Shown piece by piece: positions 1 to 5,596 of a DNA stretch of 7,636 nt; position 1 is the stretch's first letter; the number at the start of each line of letters is the position of its first letter. A model generated the notes under the pieces. That model worked only from the letters and a program-made list of their open reading frames with translations. It was not told the origin of the DNA and did not search any database. The DNA comes from Alphaproteobacteria bacterium (GTDB lineage: Bacteria; Pseudomonadota; Alphaproteobacteria; Rhizobiales; Aestuariivirgaceae). The stretch is from positions 1 through 7,636 of the forward strand of contig JAPLOT010000229.1 in NCBI GenBank assembly GCA_026400595.1. The letters run 5' to 3'. Position numbers and translations under genes: made by a program.

Positions 1-95
1 ACCGTGAGCGAGTCGCCGCGGCCAAGCTGTTCCTTCATCTCATAGGCCATGATTGTGCCGCCGAGTCCGGCACCCAGAACGACGATATGCGCCAT
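1..95 (-). CDS. Sulfide:quinone oxidoreductase-like FAD protein (5' end only)
   Basis: Only the first 31 codons are present; the gene runs off the left edge. The peptide begins MAHIVVLGAGLGG and continues with TIMAYEMKEQLGRGDSL, then TV. This is the N-terminal Rossmann beta-alpha-beta unit with the GxGxxG dinucleotide-binding motif (residues 8-13) that holds the ADP part of FAD. The wording MAHIVVLGAG..., with an AYEMK helix, is typical of sulfide:quinone oxidoreductases and flavocytochrome c sulfide dehydrogenase-type proteins. These oxidise sulfide at the membrane and pass electrons to quinone or cytochrome. The ATG at 95-93 has a strong GGAGG Shine-Dalgarno at 108-104 with 8-nt spacing. 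The catalytic cysteines lie outside the window, so a different NAD(P)/FAD oxidoreductase of the same superfamily cannot be excluded. Confidence 0.75.
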   Translation of the reverse strand, partial: MAHIVVLGAGLGGTIMAYEMKEQLGRGDSLT

Positions 96-142
96 GTTGA
101 AGTCCTCCACATTGTCGAGCCCGTCAATCAGGCCTGCAATCC

Positions 143-171
143 ATTATAATTAGTATATGCGTATATTATTA
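143..171 (-). promoter_or_regulatory. Predicted promoter of the sqr-like gene
   Basis: Read on the minus strand, a perfect TATAAT -10 hexamer lies at 148-143. It is 47 nt before the start codon and would give a 5' leader of roughly 40 nt. With a 17-nt spacer the -35 position falls at 171-166 (TAATAA), a poor match. Such a weak -35 with an ideal -10 is common in promoters under dedicated control. The promoter core overlaps the palindromes at 151-176, so a repressor bound there would block RNA polymerase. The -10 is directly visible; use of the promoter is inferred. Confidence 0.5.
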
Positions 172-176
172 TATAC
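151..176. promoter_or_regulatory. Two overlapping AT-rich palindromes, likely repressor operator
   Basis: TAGTATATGCGTATATTA (151-168) is an imperfect palindrome with 7 of 9 base pairs symmetric. GTATATTATTATATAC (161-176) is nearly perfect, with 7 of 8 pairs symmetric. Their composition contrasts sharply with the GC-rich surroundings. They sit across the spacer and -35 region of the predicted sqr promoter. In other alphaproteobacteria, sulfide-oxidation genes are repressed by ArsR-family persulfide sensors (BigR, SqrR, YgaV) that bind AT-rich dyad operators. By analogy this is a plausible site for such a regulator. No regulator gene is present in the window, so the binding protein is an inference. 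Confidence 0.5.
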
Positions 177-178
177 AA

Positions 179-189
179 CCTTGACAAGG
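179..189. repeat. Short inverted repeat beside the operator
   Basis: CCTTGACAAGG is a perfect 5-bp inverted repeat around a central A, 2 bp beyond the AT-rich palindromes. It may be part of the regulatory region, for example an upstream half of a compound operator. It is short enough to occur by chance. Confidence 0.25.
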
Positions 190-209
190 AGTCCAGTGGG
201 ATCGCAACA

Positions 210-234
210 GCCATCCGCGCCGCTGCGCGATGGC
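210..234 (-). terminator. Strong hairpin after gshB, possible terminator
   Basis: The stretch 210-234 folds into a hairpin of ten base pairs: arms 210-220 (GCCATCCGCGC, one bulged C at 216) and 225-234 (GCGCGATGGC) around a CGCT loop. It lies about 36 bp past the gshB stop codon and before the sqr promoter region, where a transcription unit boundary is expected. There is no run of U after the stem on either strand, so it is not a canonical intrinsic terminator. It may pause polymerase, stabilise the 3' end, or assist Rho-dependent release. Confidence 0.35.
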
Positions 235-269
235 GCCTCGGAGATTAGTAAGCTATTGATTTTTATGGG

Positions 270-1208
270 TTACCGGCGCGATTCTATAGCATCCCAGATC
301 AGTGCAGCGATGTTGGCACCGCCAAACCGCTGCACCTCCCGGATGCCGGTCGGCGACGTGACGTTGATCTCCGTAAGGTAGTCCCCGATCACATCGATCC
401 CCACGAAGATCAGGCCGCGGGCCTTGAGATCAGGCCCCAGCGCCTCGCAGATCTCATGCTCGCGTTTCGTCAGCGTGGTCGGCTCGGGACGCCCGCCCAC
501 ATGCATGTTGGAGCGGCTTTCATTGGCGGCGGGCACCCGGTTGATGGCGCCAGCGACCTTGCCGTCGACCAGAATAATGCGCTTGTCGCCCTTGCGGACA
601 TCCGGGAGATACTGCTGCGCGATGAAGGGCTCACGGAAGGCCTGGGTGAAGAGTTCGAGAAGCGATGAGAAGTTCTGATCCTCCTCCCCCAGACGGAACA
701 CGCCCGCGCCACCATTGCCGTAGAGCGGCTTCAGGATGATGTCGCCGTGGGTACGGCGGAAAGCGGCGATTTCGGCCGGGTCGCGGGTGATCAGCGTATC
801 CGGCATGAACTGCGGATACCGCAAGACATAGAGCTTCTCCGGCGCGTTGCGCACTTCGGTGGGATCATTCACAACCAAAGTCCGCGGATGAATGTGATCG
901 AGCAGATGCGTGGCGGTGATGTAGCCCATGTCGAAGGGCGGATCCTGGCGCATCAGCACGACATCGTATTGGCCCAGGTCGACGCGGCGGCTTTCGCCGA
1001 GGGTGAAGTGATTGCCGGCCTCGTCGCGTACCGCGACATCGTGCCCGGTGGCGAAGAGGCTGCCGCCGCCGAGCGCCAGCGTACGAGTCTGGTAGTAGAA
1101 CAACCTGTGACCGCGCGCCTGCGCCTCCAGCATCATCGCGAAGGTGGAATCGCCCTTGATGTTGATCGAATCGATGGGGTCCATCTGGACCGCGACCTTG
1201 AGCGTCAT
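270..1208 (-). CDS. gshB: Glutathione synthase (ATP-grasp)
   Basis: This 312-residue protein has the usual length of bacterial GshB. The enzyme joins gamma-glutamylcysteine and glycine with ATP to make glutathione in the cytoplasm, the second step of the pathway. The N-terminus MTLKVAVQMDPIDSINIKGD is the family signature: a short Rossmann-like strand, then the substrate-binding loop. Residues 113-130 (VNDPTEVRNAPEKLYVLRYP) and the glycine-rich ATP loop KPLYGNGGAGV (160-170, with K160) mark the ATP-grasp fold. The metal-binding segment is GDYLTEINVTSPTG (275-288, E280 and N282). The ATG follows the yraN stop by 2 bp, and its GGAG ribosome site lies inside the yraN 3' end. It is therefore the last gene of the rsmI-yraN-gshB operon. 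No anomaly is seen. Confidence 0.96.
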   Translation of the reverse strand: MTLKVAVQMDPIDSINIKGDSTFAMMLEAQARGHRLFYYQTRTLALGGGSLFATGHDVAVRDEAGNHFTLGESRRVDLGQYDVVLMRQDPPFDMGYITATHLLDHIHPRTLVVNDPTEVRNAPEKLYVLRYPQFMPDTLITRDPAEIAAFRRTHGDIILKPLYGNGGAGVFRLGEEDQNFSSLLELFTQAFREPFIAQQYLPDVRKGDKRIILVDGKVAGAINRVPAANESRSNMHVGGRPEPTTLTKREHEICEALGPDLKARGLIFVGIDVIGDYLTEINVTSPTGIREVQRFGGANIAALIWDAIESRR

Positions 1209-1210
1209 CG

Positions 1211-1579
1211 TCAGCCGTCTCCGTAGAATGCGTTCTCGATATGCTGCGGCCAGTGGTAGGGACTGATGGCCACGATGTCAAAACGGCAAGCCTGCCGCGC
1301 CGCGATCTGGTCGCGGCCCATGTAGCTGCGGGCGGCAGCGGAGATGCGGCGGGCCTGGGAGGCCGTCACCGACTCGATGGCCGCGTCGATGCTGTTCCTC
1401 ATCTTCACCTCGATGAAGGCGGTGGCGCCCCCCTTGCGCATGATGAGATCAACCTCGCCCATCGGACACTTGTAGCGCCGCGCCAGCAGACGATAGCCCT
1501 TGAGCCTCAGAAAGATCATCGCCACCGTTTCGGCGAGACGCCCGGCCCTCTCGGCCTTCTCGCGGCGTCCATCACGCAT
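1211..1579 (-). CDS. yraN: YraN/UPF0102 family endonuclease-like protein
   Basis: With the ATG at 1579-1577 this is a 122-residue protein, the normal size for the family. The frame stays open upstream inside rsmI, but that extension has low-complexity Ser/Arg-rich shadow sequence and is not counted. The chosen ATG overlaps the rsmI stop (ATGCGTGA), a sign of translational coupling; there is no good independent ribosome site. The fold is a PD-(D/E)XK nuclease: E17 in the first helix, then GEVDLI (41-46, D44) and FIEVKMR (55-61, E57 and K59) supply the classic metal-binding residues. A conserved RFD motif is at 99-101. The biochemical role of YraN proteins is not well settled; a link to DNA repair or recombination is only suggested by the fold. 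It typically travels with rsmI. Confidence 0.9.
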   Translation of the reverse strand: MRDGRREKAERAGRLAETVAMIFLRLKGYRLLARRYKCPMGEVDLIMRKGGATAFIEVKMRNSIDAAIESVTASQARRISAAARSYMGRDQIAARQACRFDIVAISPYHWPQHIENAFYGDG

Positions 1580-2477
1580 CCGGCTTGAGCGCCAGGATGC
1601 GGTCGTAGATCTCTTTCTTCGAAAGCCCGTGTCGCCGGGCAATCTCGGCCGCTGCTCTGGACGCGGAGTGCGTTTTCAGCGCCTCGGCGATGGCTGCCGC
1701 CAGATCTTCCTCGCGCGGCGCCTGGGCCTCGGCTTCGGGCGGCCCCAGCAGCAGCGTGATCTCGCCCTTGACGGCCGCGCGCTGCGCCAATTGAGCGGCC
1801 ACCTCTTGCGCCGATCCGCGCAGCACTTCCTCATGAAGCTTCGTCAGTTCGCGTGCCACGGCGACCTGGCGACCCGGCAAGGCGGCGGCCACGTCGGCCA
1901 GCGTGTCGCAGATGCGGTGGGGGCTGTCGAAAAAGACCAGTGTGGCCCGCATCGCCTCAACTTCACCGAGGAGCCTTTTCCGCTCGCCCGATTTCTGCGG
2001 CATGAAGCCGAAGAAGGCGAAGCGGTCGCTGGGCAGTCCCGACAGGGCCAGCCCCGTCAGTACGGCCGAAGGTCCCGGACAGGCGGTCACCGGGATGCCC
2101 TCCGCAATGGCCTCGTGGACGAGGCGGTATCCCGGATCGGAGACCAGCGGCATGCCGGCATCGCTGACCAGGGCGATGCAGGCGCCATCCTTGAGCCGGG
2201 CCAGAATCCCAGGCCTCACCTTTGCCGCATTGTGCTCGTGATAGGGCGACAGCGGCACCCGGATGGCATAGCGTTCAAGCAGCCGCGCCGTGATGCGCGT
2301 GTCTTCGCACAGCACGGTGTCGGCGGCGGCAAGCGTTGCCAGGCCGCGCAAGGTCATGTCGCCCAGATTGCCGATGGGGGTGGCCACGATGTATAGCCCC
2401 GGTTCGAGCGAGTCGGACTCGAAACCGGAAGCACCGATGCTGTAGCGACGGTGTCTTTGCGGGGGCTCTTTTGTCAT
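1572..2477 (-). CDS. rsmI: 16S rRNA (cytidine1402-2'-O)-methyltransferase RsmI
   Basis: This 301-residue protein is a SPOUT-unrelated, tetrapyrrole-methylase-fold (class III) methyltransferase. It puts the 2'-O-methyl on C1402 in the decoding centre of 16S rRNA using S-adenosylmethionine. Visible motifs: GLYIVATPIGNLGD (27-40), CEDTR (57-61), SDAGMPLVSDPG (105-116), ACPGPSA (132-138), and ELTKLHEEV (210-218). The C-terminal helical domain (about 259-297, ending GLSKKEIYDRILAL) resembles a helix-turn-helix RsmI_C region. The N-terminal extension of about 26 residues before the catalytic core is usual in alphaproteobacteria. The ATG at 2477-2475 has a clear GGAG ribosome site 6 nt upstream (2487-2484). 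It heads the operon; its 3' end overlaps yraN by 8 bp. Confidence 0.95.
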   Translation of the reverse strand: MTKEPPQRHRRYSIGASGFESDSLEPGLYIVATPIGNLGDMTLRGLATLAAADTVLCEDTRITARLLERYAIRVPLSPYHEHNAAKVRPGILARLKDGACIALVSDAGMPLVSDPGYRLVHEAIAEGIPVTACPGPSAVLTGLALSGLPSDRFAFFGFMPQKSGERKRLLGEVEAMRATLVFFDSPHRICDTLADVAAALPGRQVAVARELTKLHEEVLRGSAQEVAAQLAQRAAVKGEITLLLGPPEAEAQAPREEDLAAAIAEALKTHSASRAAAEIARRHGLSKKEIYDRILALKPDA

Positions 2478-2478
2478 G

Positions 2479-2492
2479 GTTCTCCGGAACCG
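2479..2492 (-). promoter_or_regulatory. Inverted repeat enclosing the rsmI ribosome-binding site
   Basis: On the minus strand, GGTTCCGGAGAACC forms a perfect 5-bp stem (GGTTC/GAACC) with a CGGA loop. The SD-like GGAG spans the loop and stem of this hairpin, immediately before the rsmI ATG. Partial sequestration could dampen rsmI translation. The stem is short, so the effect may be small. Confidence 0.3.
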
Positions 2493-2508
2493 TCAGGTGG
2501 GACGTGGA

Positions 2509-2664
2509 ATGGCGGATGTGATGCTAGCGCGGCTTGGGCGCGGACGGGAGTGGCGAGTTGCGCTGGCAACGGCGTTGTGCCTCATGCTGGCTGGCTGCGG
2601 CGGCGGCAAGATCGGCGATCTGCTCAAGGACACGCCCGCCGAGGAACAGCAGCAGCAACCCTAG
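2509..2664 (+). CDS. Small predicted lipoprotein, family not recognised
   Basis: This is a 51-residue product from the ATG at 2509. A basic n-region (RLGRGREWR) and hydrophobic stretch (VALATALCLM) end in the lipobox LAGC (L27 to C30), typical for signal peptidase II and lipid attachment. Only 22 residues remain after processing: CGGGKIGDLLKDTPAEEQQQ plus QP, a charged linker with a Gln tail and no known domain. The start is uncertain. ATG 2476 gives 62 residues and shares the CATG palindrome with the rsmI start. ATG 2521 gives 47 residues. I prefer 2509 for the GGTGGGA ribosome-like site 6 nt upstream. The stop TAG overlaps the hemW stop on the other strand within CTAG. In related alphaproteobacteria an LpoA-like penicillin-binding protein activator lipoprotein often sits here; this may be a remnant or an independent small lipoprotein. 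Confidence 0.6.
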   Translation: MADVMLARLGRGREWRVALATALCLMLAGCGGGKIGDLLKDTPAEEQQQQP

Positions 2665-3809
2665 ACCGCCAGTTCGGCAATCAGCGCATTGAGCAGCTTC
2701 CGGCCATCGGGCGTTGCACGCAACCGATTGCCCTCGCGTTTGATCAGTCCCATGGACTTGAGCCCGGCAATCTTGCTGGAATCGATCTCACGCCCGGCCA
2801 GAGCTGCGTAGCGGGTCAGATCGATGCCTTCGGCGATGCGCAGGCCCATCAGCAGATACTCCGAGGCCTGATCTTCCGGGGGAACTTCTGCCTCTGTCAC
2901 GATCCCATGACCTTGGCTCTCCACCAGATCGCGCCAGGTTTCAGGGTGGCGCTCCGCCACCAGGGCCAGGCGTCGGCCGCCGCTGTCGATGCGACTGTGC
3001 GCGCCGGGGCCTGCGCCGGCATATTCGCCATAGCGCCAGTAGAGCAGATTGTGCCGCGACTCCTGTCCGGGCGCGGCATGGTTCGACACTTCATAGGCCG
3101 GCAGACCGGCGGCCTCGGTCAGCTCCTGGGTCGCATCGTAGAGATCGGCAGCGCGGTCATCGGCGGGTACTGCAAGGCTGCCCCTGGCATGAAGATCGAA
3201 ATAGGCCGTGCCCGGCTCGATGGTGAGCTGATAGAGCGACATGTGTCCCTGCTGCTCGCCAAGCGCGATGCGCAATTCCTCGCGCCATTTCTCCAGCGTC
3301 TGTTCGGGCCTCGCATAGATCAGGTCGAAGGACACGCGCGGGAAAACCCTGGCCGCGAGCCGGAACGCCGCAAGCGCCTCCGCGGCCGTGTGCTGCCGTC
3401 CAAGGGCCTTGAGGTCGGCATCATTCAACGCCTGCACGCCGACGGAGACGCGGTTTACCCCGGCCGCGCGATAGCCGCGGAAGTTTTCAGCCTCGATCGA
3501 GGTGGGATTGGCCTCCATCGTCGTCTCGACGTCCGGCGCGAGGCTCCACAGCCTGCCGATCGCATCGAGCACATGACCGACGGCCTCTGGCGGCATCAGC
3601 GACGGCGTACCGCCGCCGAAGAAGATGCTGGTGACCTGGCGCCCCCTGGTTCGCTCCGCGAACCACGCCAGCTCGGTTGCCAGGCTCCGGGCAAAGGACA
3701 TGGCATCCACCGCGGCGTGCCGGACATGCGAGTTGAAATCGCAGTAAGGACACTTGGCCTTGCAGAAAGGCCAGTGGACATAGATTCCGAAGGCTTCAGA
3801 GGAGCTCAA
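2661..3809 (-). CDS. hemW: Radical SAM heme chaperone HemW
   Basis: From the TTG codon at 3809-3807 this gives 382 residues, matching the family. HemW binds a 4Fe-4S cluster, SAM and heme and delivers heme to membrane targets; it was long misannotated as oxygen-independent coproporphyrinogen oxidase. The radical SAM cysteines are C16, C20 and C23 in CKAKCPYC, followed by the SAM-binding GGGTPS (65-70). Further family segments are MEANPTS, NRVSVGVQ, the HNLLYWRYGEYAGAGPGAHS region and a C-terminal winged-helix-like HemN_C domain. No in-frame ATG lies between the end of rdgB and the cysteine motif; the next ATG downstream would remove the cluster site. Upstream in-frame ATGs fall inside rdgB and would add unrelated sequence. 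A GGAGG site 9 nt before the TTG supports it. The gene overlaps rdgB by 14 bp. Confidence 0.92.
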   Translation of the reverse strand: MSSSEAFGIYVHWPFCKAKCPYCDFNSHVRHAAVDAMSFARSLATELAWFAERTRGRQVTSIFFGGGTPSLMPPEAVGHVLDAIGRLWSLAPDVETTMEANPTSIEAENFRGYRAAGVNRVSVGVQALNDADLKALGRQHTAAEALAAFRLAARVFPRVSFDLIYARPEQTLEKWREELRIALGEQQGHMSLYQLTIEPGTAYFDLHARGSLAVPADDRAADLYDATQELTEAAGLPAYEVSNHAAPGQESRHNLLYWRYGEYAGAGPGAHSRIDSGGRRLALVAERHPETWRDLVESQGHGIVTEAEVPPEDQASEYLLMGLRIAEGIDLTRYAALAGREIDSSKIAGLKSMGLIKREGNRLRATPDGRKLLNALIAELAV

Positions 3810-4806
3810 CGGACAGCGCCTCCAGTGCCCGGGCCCGGTGCGAGATGCGGTTCTTCTCGGCAGGATCGAGTTCGGCGAAAGTCCTGCTGCCGCCATCGGG
3901 CACGAACATCGGGTCATAACCATGGCCAAGCTGGCCACGCGGCGGCCAGGTGAGATGACCGCCCGCGCGGCCCTCGAACTGGCGTTCCGTGCCATCGGGC
4001 CAGATGACGCAAAGGGTGCAGACAAATTCGGCGCGGCGCTGGGCCGGCGTCACGGCGCCCCTGGCCTGCAGCTTCTCCTCGACCAGACGCATGGCCCTGC
4101 TCCAGTCCCGGTCGGGACCTGCCCAGTCGGCCGTGTAGACGCCCGGCGCGCCGTCCAGGGCCGCGACGCAGAGTCCGGAATCGTCGGAGACGGCGATCAT
4201 GCCGGTCGCCTGCATCGCGGCCAGGGCCTTGATCCGGGCATTCTGGGCGAAGGTCGTGCCCGTCTCCGCGGGCTCGGCAAGGCCAAGTTCGCCGGCCGAA
4301 ACCGCCGTCACGCCATAGGGCTTCAGCAGGTCCGCGAACTCGGCAAGCTTTCCCTTGTTGTGGGTGGCGATCACGATTCGGGCATTGGCAAGACTTGGAC
4401 GCTCGGGCATGTCCCAGATGGCGCCATCTGCAAACTCCAGGCTGTTCCCTGCGGGATCGCGGAAGTAGATGGAGCGCCCGCCGCCCGGCCAGTCGATGAC
4501 CTTCTCGATCTCGACGTTCATGCCATCAAGATGGCTTTGCCATCGTGCCAGCCCGTCGCGGCTGCTGTGGAAGCAGACATGGCCAGGCCCTGCCACGCCA
4601 TGCGGCGGCGGTCCCTGGGTGCTGCTCTGCGCAGACGTGACCTCCGGATTGAAGATCAGCAGCATCTGATCGCCGCACTTGAAGAAGACGAAGCGGCCGG
4701 GGGTCTCGTCGTAGACCGCCAGTCCAAGAACTCCCGAATAAAAGTCCCGCGCCGCTGCGATGTCGCCGGCGTAGAGAACCGTCTCGAGAATCCGTCCTGC
4801 GCGCAT
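3796..4806 (-). CDS. rdgB: VOC (glyoxalase-like) - RdgB dITP/XTP pyrophosphatase fusion
   Basis: One uninterrupted 336-residue frame holds two complete domains. Residues 1-132 are a VOC-superfamily domain: RILETVLYAGDIAAARDFYS at the start, GPGHVCFHSS in the middle, and FRDPAGNSLEF near its end. Likely metal ligands are E8, H76 and E124; the reaction is unknown. Residues 133-336 are a full-length RdgB/HAM1 pyrophosphatase, which hydrolyses dITP, dXTP and ITP to monophosphates and keeps deaminated purines out of DNA. Motifs are THNKGKL (148-154), FAQNARIKA (186-194), SDDSGL (207-212), GYDPMF (296-301) and KNRISHRARAL (318-328). The join IWDMPERPSLANARIVIATH contains an ATG (4410-4408) exactly where free RdgB would begin, so internal initiation could also yield stand-alone RdgB. 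The start ATG overlaps the rph stop (TGATG); a GTG one codon earlier is an alternative. Confidence 0.9.
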   Translation of the reverse strand: MRAGRILETVLYAGDIAAARDFYSGVLGLAVYDETPGRFVFFKCGDQMLLIFNPEVTSAQSSTQGPPPHGVAGPGHVCFHSSRDGLARWQSHLDGMNVEIEKVIDWPGGGRSIYFRDPAGNSLEFADGAIWDMPERPSLANARIVIATHNKGKLAEFADLLKPYGVTAVSAGELGLAEPAETGTTFAQNARIKALAAMQATGMIAVSDDSGLCVAALDGAPGVYTADWAGPDRDWSRAMRLVEEKLQARGAVTPAQRRAEFVCTLCVIWPDGTERQFEGRAGGHLTWPPRGQLGHGYDPMFVPDGGSRTFAELDPAEKNRISHRARALEALSVELL

Positions 4807-5519
4807 CACGCAATCGCCTGGCGCTGCAGGGCCACCAGTTCGCCGATCCCCTTCTTGGCCAGCCCAAGCAGTTCGAGCAGATTGGCCTCGGAGAAGGGAC
4901 CGCCCTCCGCGGTACCCTGGATCTCGACGATGCCGCCGGTTCCGGTCATGACGAAATTGGCATCGGTCCCGGCGGTCGAGTCCTCGGCATAGTCGAGATC
5001 GAGAACCGCCACGTCATTGTGGATGCCGCAGGAGATCGCCGCCACATGGTCCTTCATCGGGAAGCTCTTGAACATGGAACGCGACTGCATCCATGACAGG
5101 CAGTCGTGAAGCGCCACCCAGGAACCGGTGATGGCGGCGGTGCGGGTGCCGCCATCCGCCTGCAGCACGTCGCAGTCCAGCGTGATCTGACGTTCGCCCA
5201 GCGCAACCAGATCCACCACCGAGCGGAGCGACCGGCCGACCAGGCGCTGGATCTCCTGCGTCCGGCCGGACTGCTTGCCGGCCGAGGCCTCGCGCCGTGT
5301 GCGCTCGCCGGTGGCCCGGGGCAGCATGCCGTACTCGGCGGTGACCCAGCCCTTGCCGGCCCCCTTGAGCCAGGGTGGCACGCGCTCCTCCAGCGAGGCC
5401 GTACACAGCACATGGGTATCGCCGAAGCGGACGAGGCAGGAGCCCTCGGCATGTTTGGTGAAGCCGCGTTCGAAGCTGACGGCGCGCAACTGATCCGGTT
5501 TCCGTCCCGATGGACGCAT
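4806..5519 (-). CDS. rph: Ribonuclease PH
   Basis: This 237-residue protein is full length for RNase PH, a phosphate-dependent 3'-5' exoribonuclease that trims the 3' ends of tRNA precursors and other stable RNAs as a hexameric ring. The sequence opens with RPSGRKPDQLR, characteristic of the family. The signature GWVTAEYGMLPRATGERTRR spans 57-76. R86 lies in SGRTQEIQRL, and the GGTRTAAITGSW loop (123-134, with R126) supplies the phosphate-binding arginine. D180 and D186 in AEDSTAGTDANF are the conserved metal-binding acidic residues. All key residues are present, unlike the frameshifted rph of some E. coli K-12 strains. A ribosome site AAAGGAA lies about 8 nt before the ATG. It is first in the operon rph -> VOC-rdgB -> hemW and diverges from hrcA. 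Confidence 0.97.
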   Translation of the reverse strand: MRPSGRKPDQLRAVSFERGFTKHAEGSCLVRFGDTHVLCTASLEERVPPWLKGAGKGWVTAEYGMLPRATGERTRREASAGKQSGRTQEIQRLVGRSLRSVVDLVALGERQITLDCDVLQADGGTRTAAITGSWVALHDCLSWMQSRSMFKSFPMKDHVAAISCGIHNDVAVLDLDYAEDSTAGTDANFVMTGTGGIVEIQGTAEGGPFSEANLLELLGLAKKGIGELVALQRQAIA

Positions 5520-5542
5520 GATCTGGTTCCTTTCGTGAAGGG

Positions 5543-5557
5543 GGGTCTTCTAGACCC
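5543..5557. repeat. Perfect inverted repeat between rph and hrcA
   Basis: GGGTCTTCTAGACCC has perfect 6-bp arms around TCT. It covers the predicted rph -10 hexamer and lies just upstream of the hrcA -35. It could be an operator coordinating the two divergent operons, or simply a hairpin. It is not related to the CIRCE sequence. Confidence 0.35.
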
Positions 5558-5575
5558 ACAATTGACCTCAGCCAA
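5547..5575 (-). promoter_or_regulatory. Predicted rph promoter
   Basis: On the minus strand TTGGCT (5575-5570) and TAGAAG (5552-5547) are separated by 17 nt, each matching the sigma-70-type consensus at four of six positions. Transcription would begin near 5540, leaving a short leader with the AAAGGAA ribosome site. It overlaps the opposing hrcA promoter, so the two may interfere. Confidence 0.4.
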
Positions 5576-5590
5576 CTTGATTTCTACATT
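5562..5590 (+). promoter_or_regulatory. Predicted hrcA promoter giving a leaderless transcript
   Basis: TTGACC (5562-5567) and TACATT (5585-5590) are spaced by exactly 17 nt and match the housekeeping consensus at five and four of six positions. The expected start, about 7 nt past the -10, falls on or next to the hrcA ATG at 5597. No purine-rich ribosome site precedes that ATG, which fits a leaderless message. Confidence 0.5.
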
Positions 5591-5596
5591 GGCGCC

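Noticed and set aside
181..186. Plus-strand TTGACA, a perfect -35 hexamer
   Set aside because: No matching -10 follows at 15-19 nt and there is no plus-strand gene downstream; it is part of the CCTTGACAAGG inverted repeat.
1500..2396. Open plus-strand frame of about 298 codons opposite rsmI
   Set aside because: Antisense to a well-supported methyltransferase gene; composition typical of a third-position GC shadow.
2404..2422. Inverted repeats around TTCGAG...CTCGAA and CGAGTCGGACTCG
   Set aside because: They lie within the rsmI coding sequence (codons for about ESDSLEP) and are readily explained by Ser/Glu/Asp codons; no regulatory context.
2451..3953. Long open plus-strand frame of about 500 codons
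   Set aside because: It lies antisense to hemW and rdgB, whose motifs are unmistakable. The predicted peptide has no recognisable domain and is rich in Arg/Gly/His/Gln, as expected of a shadow frame in GC-rich DNA.
3838..4992. Long open plus-strand frame opposite the VOC-rdgB fusion and rph
   Set aside because: Antisense shadow; no family-like motifs and no ribosome site or promoter context.
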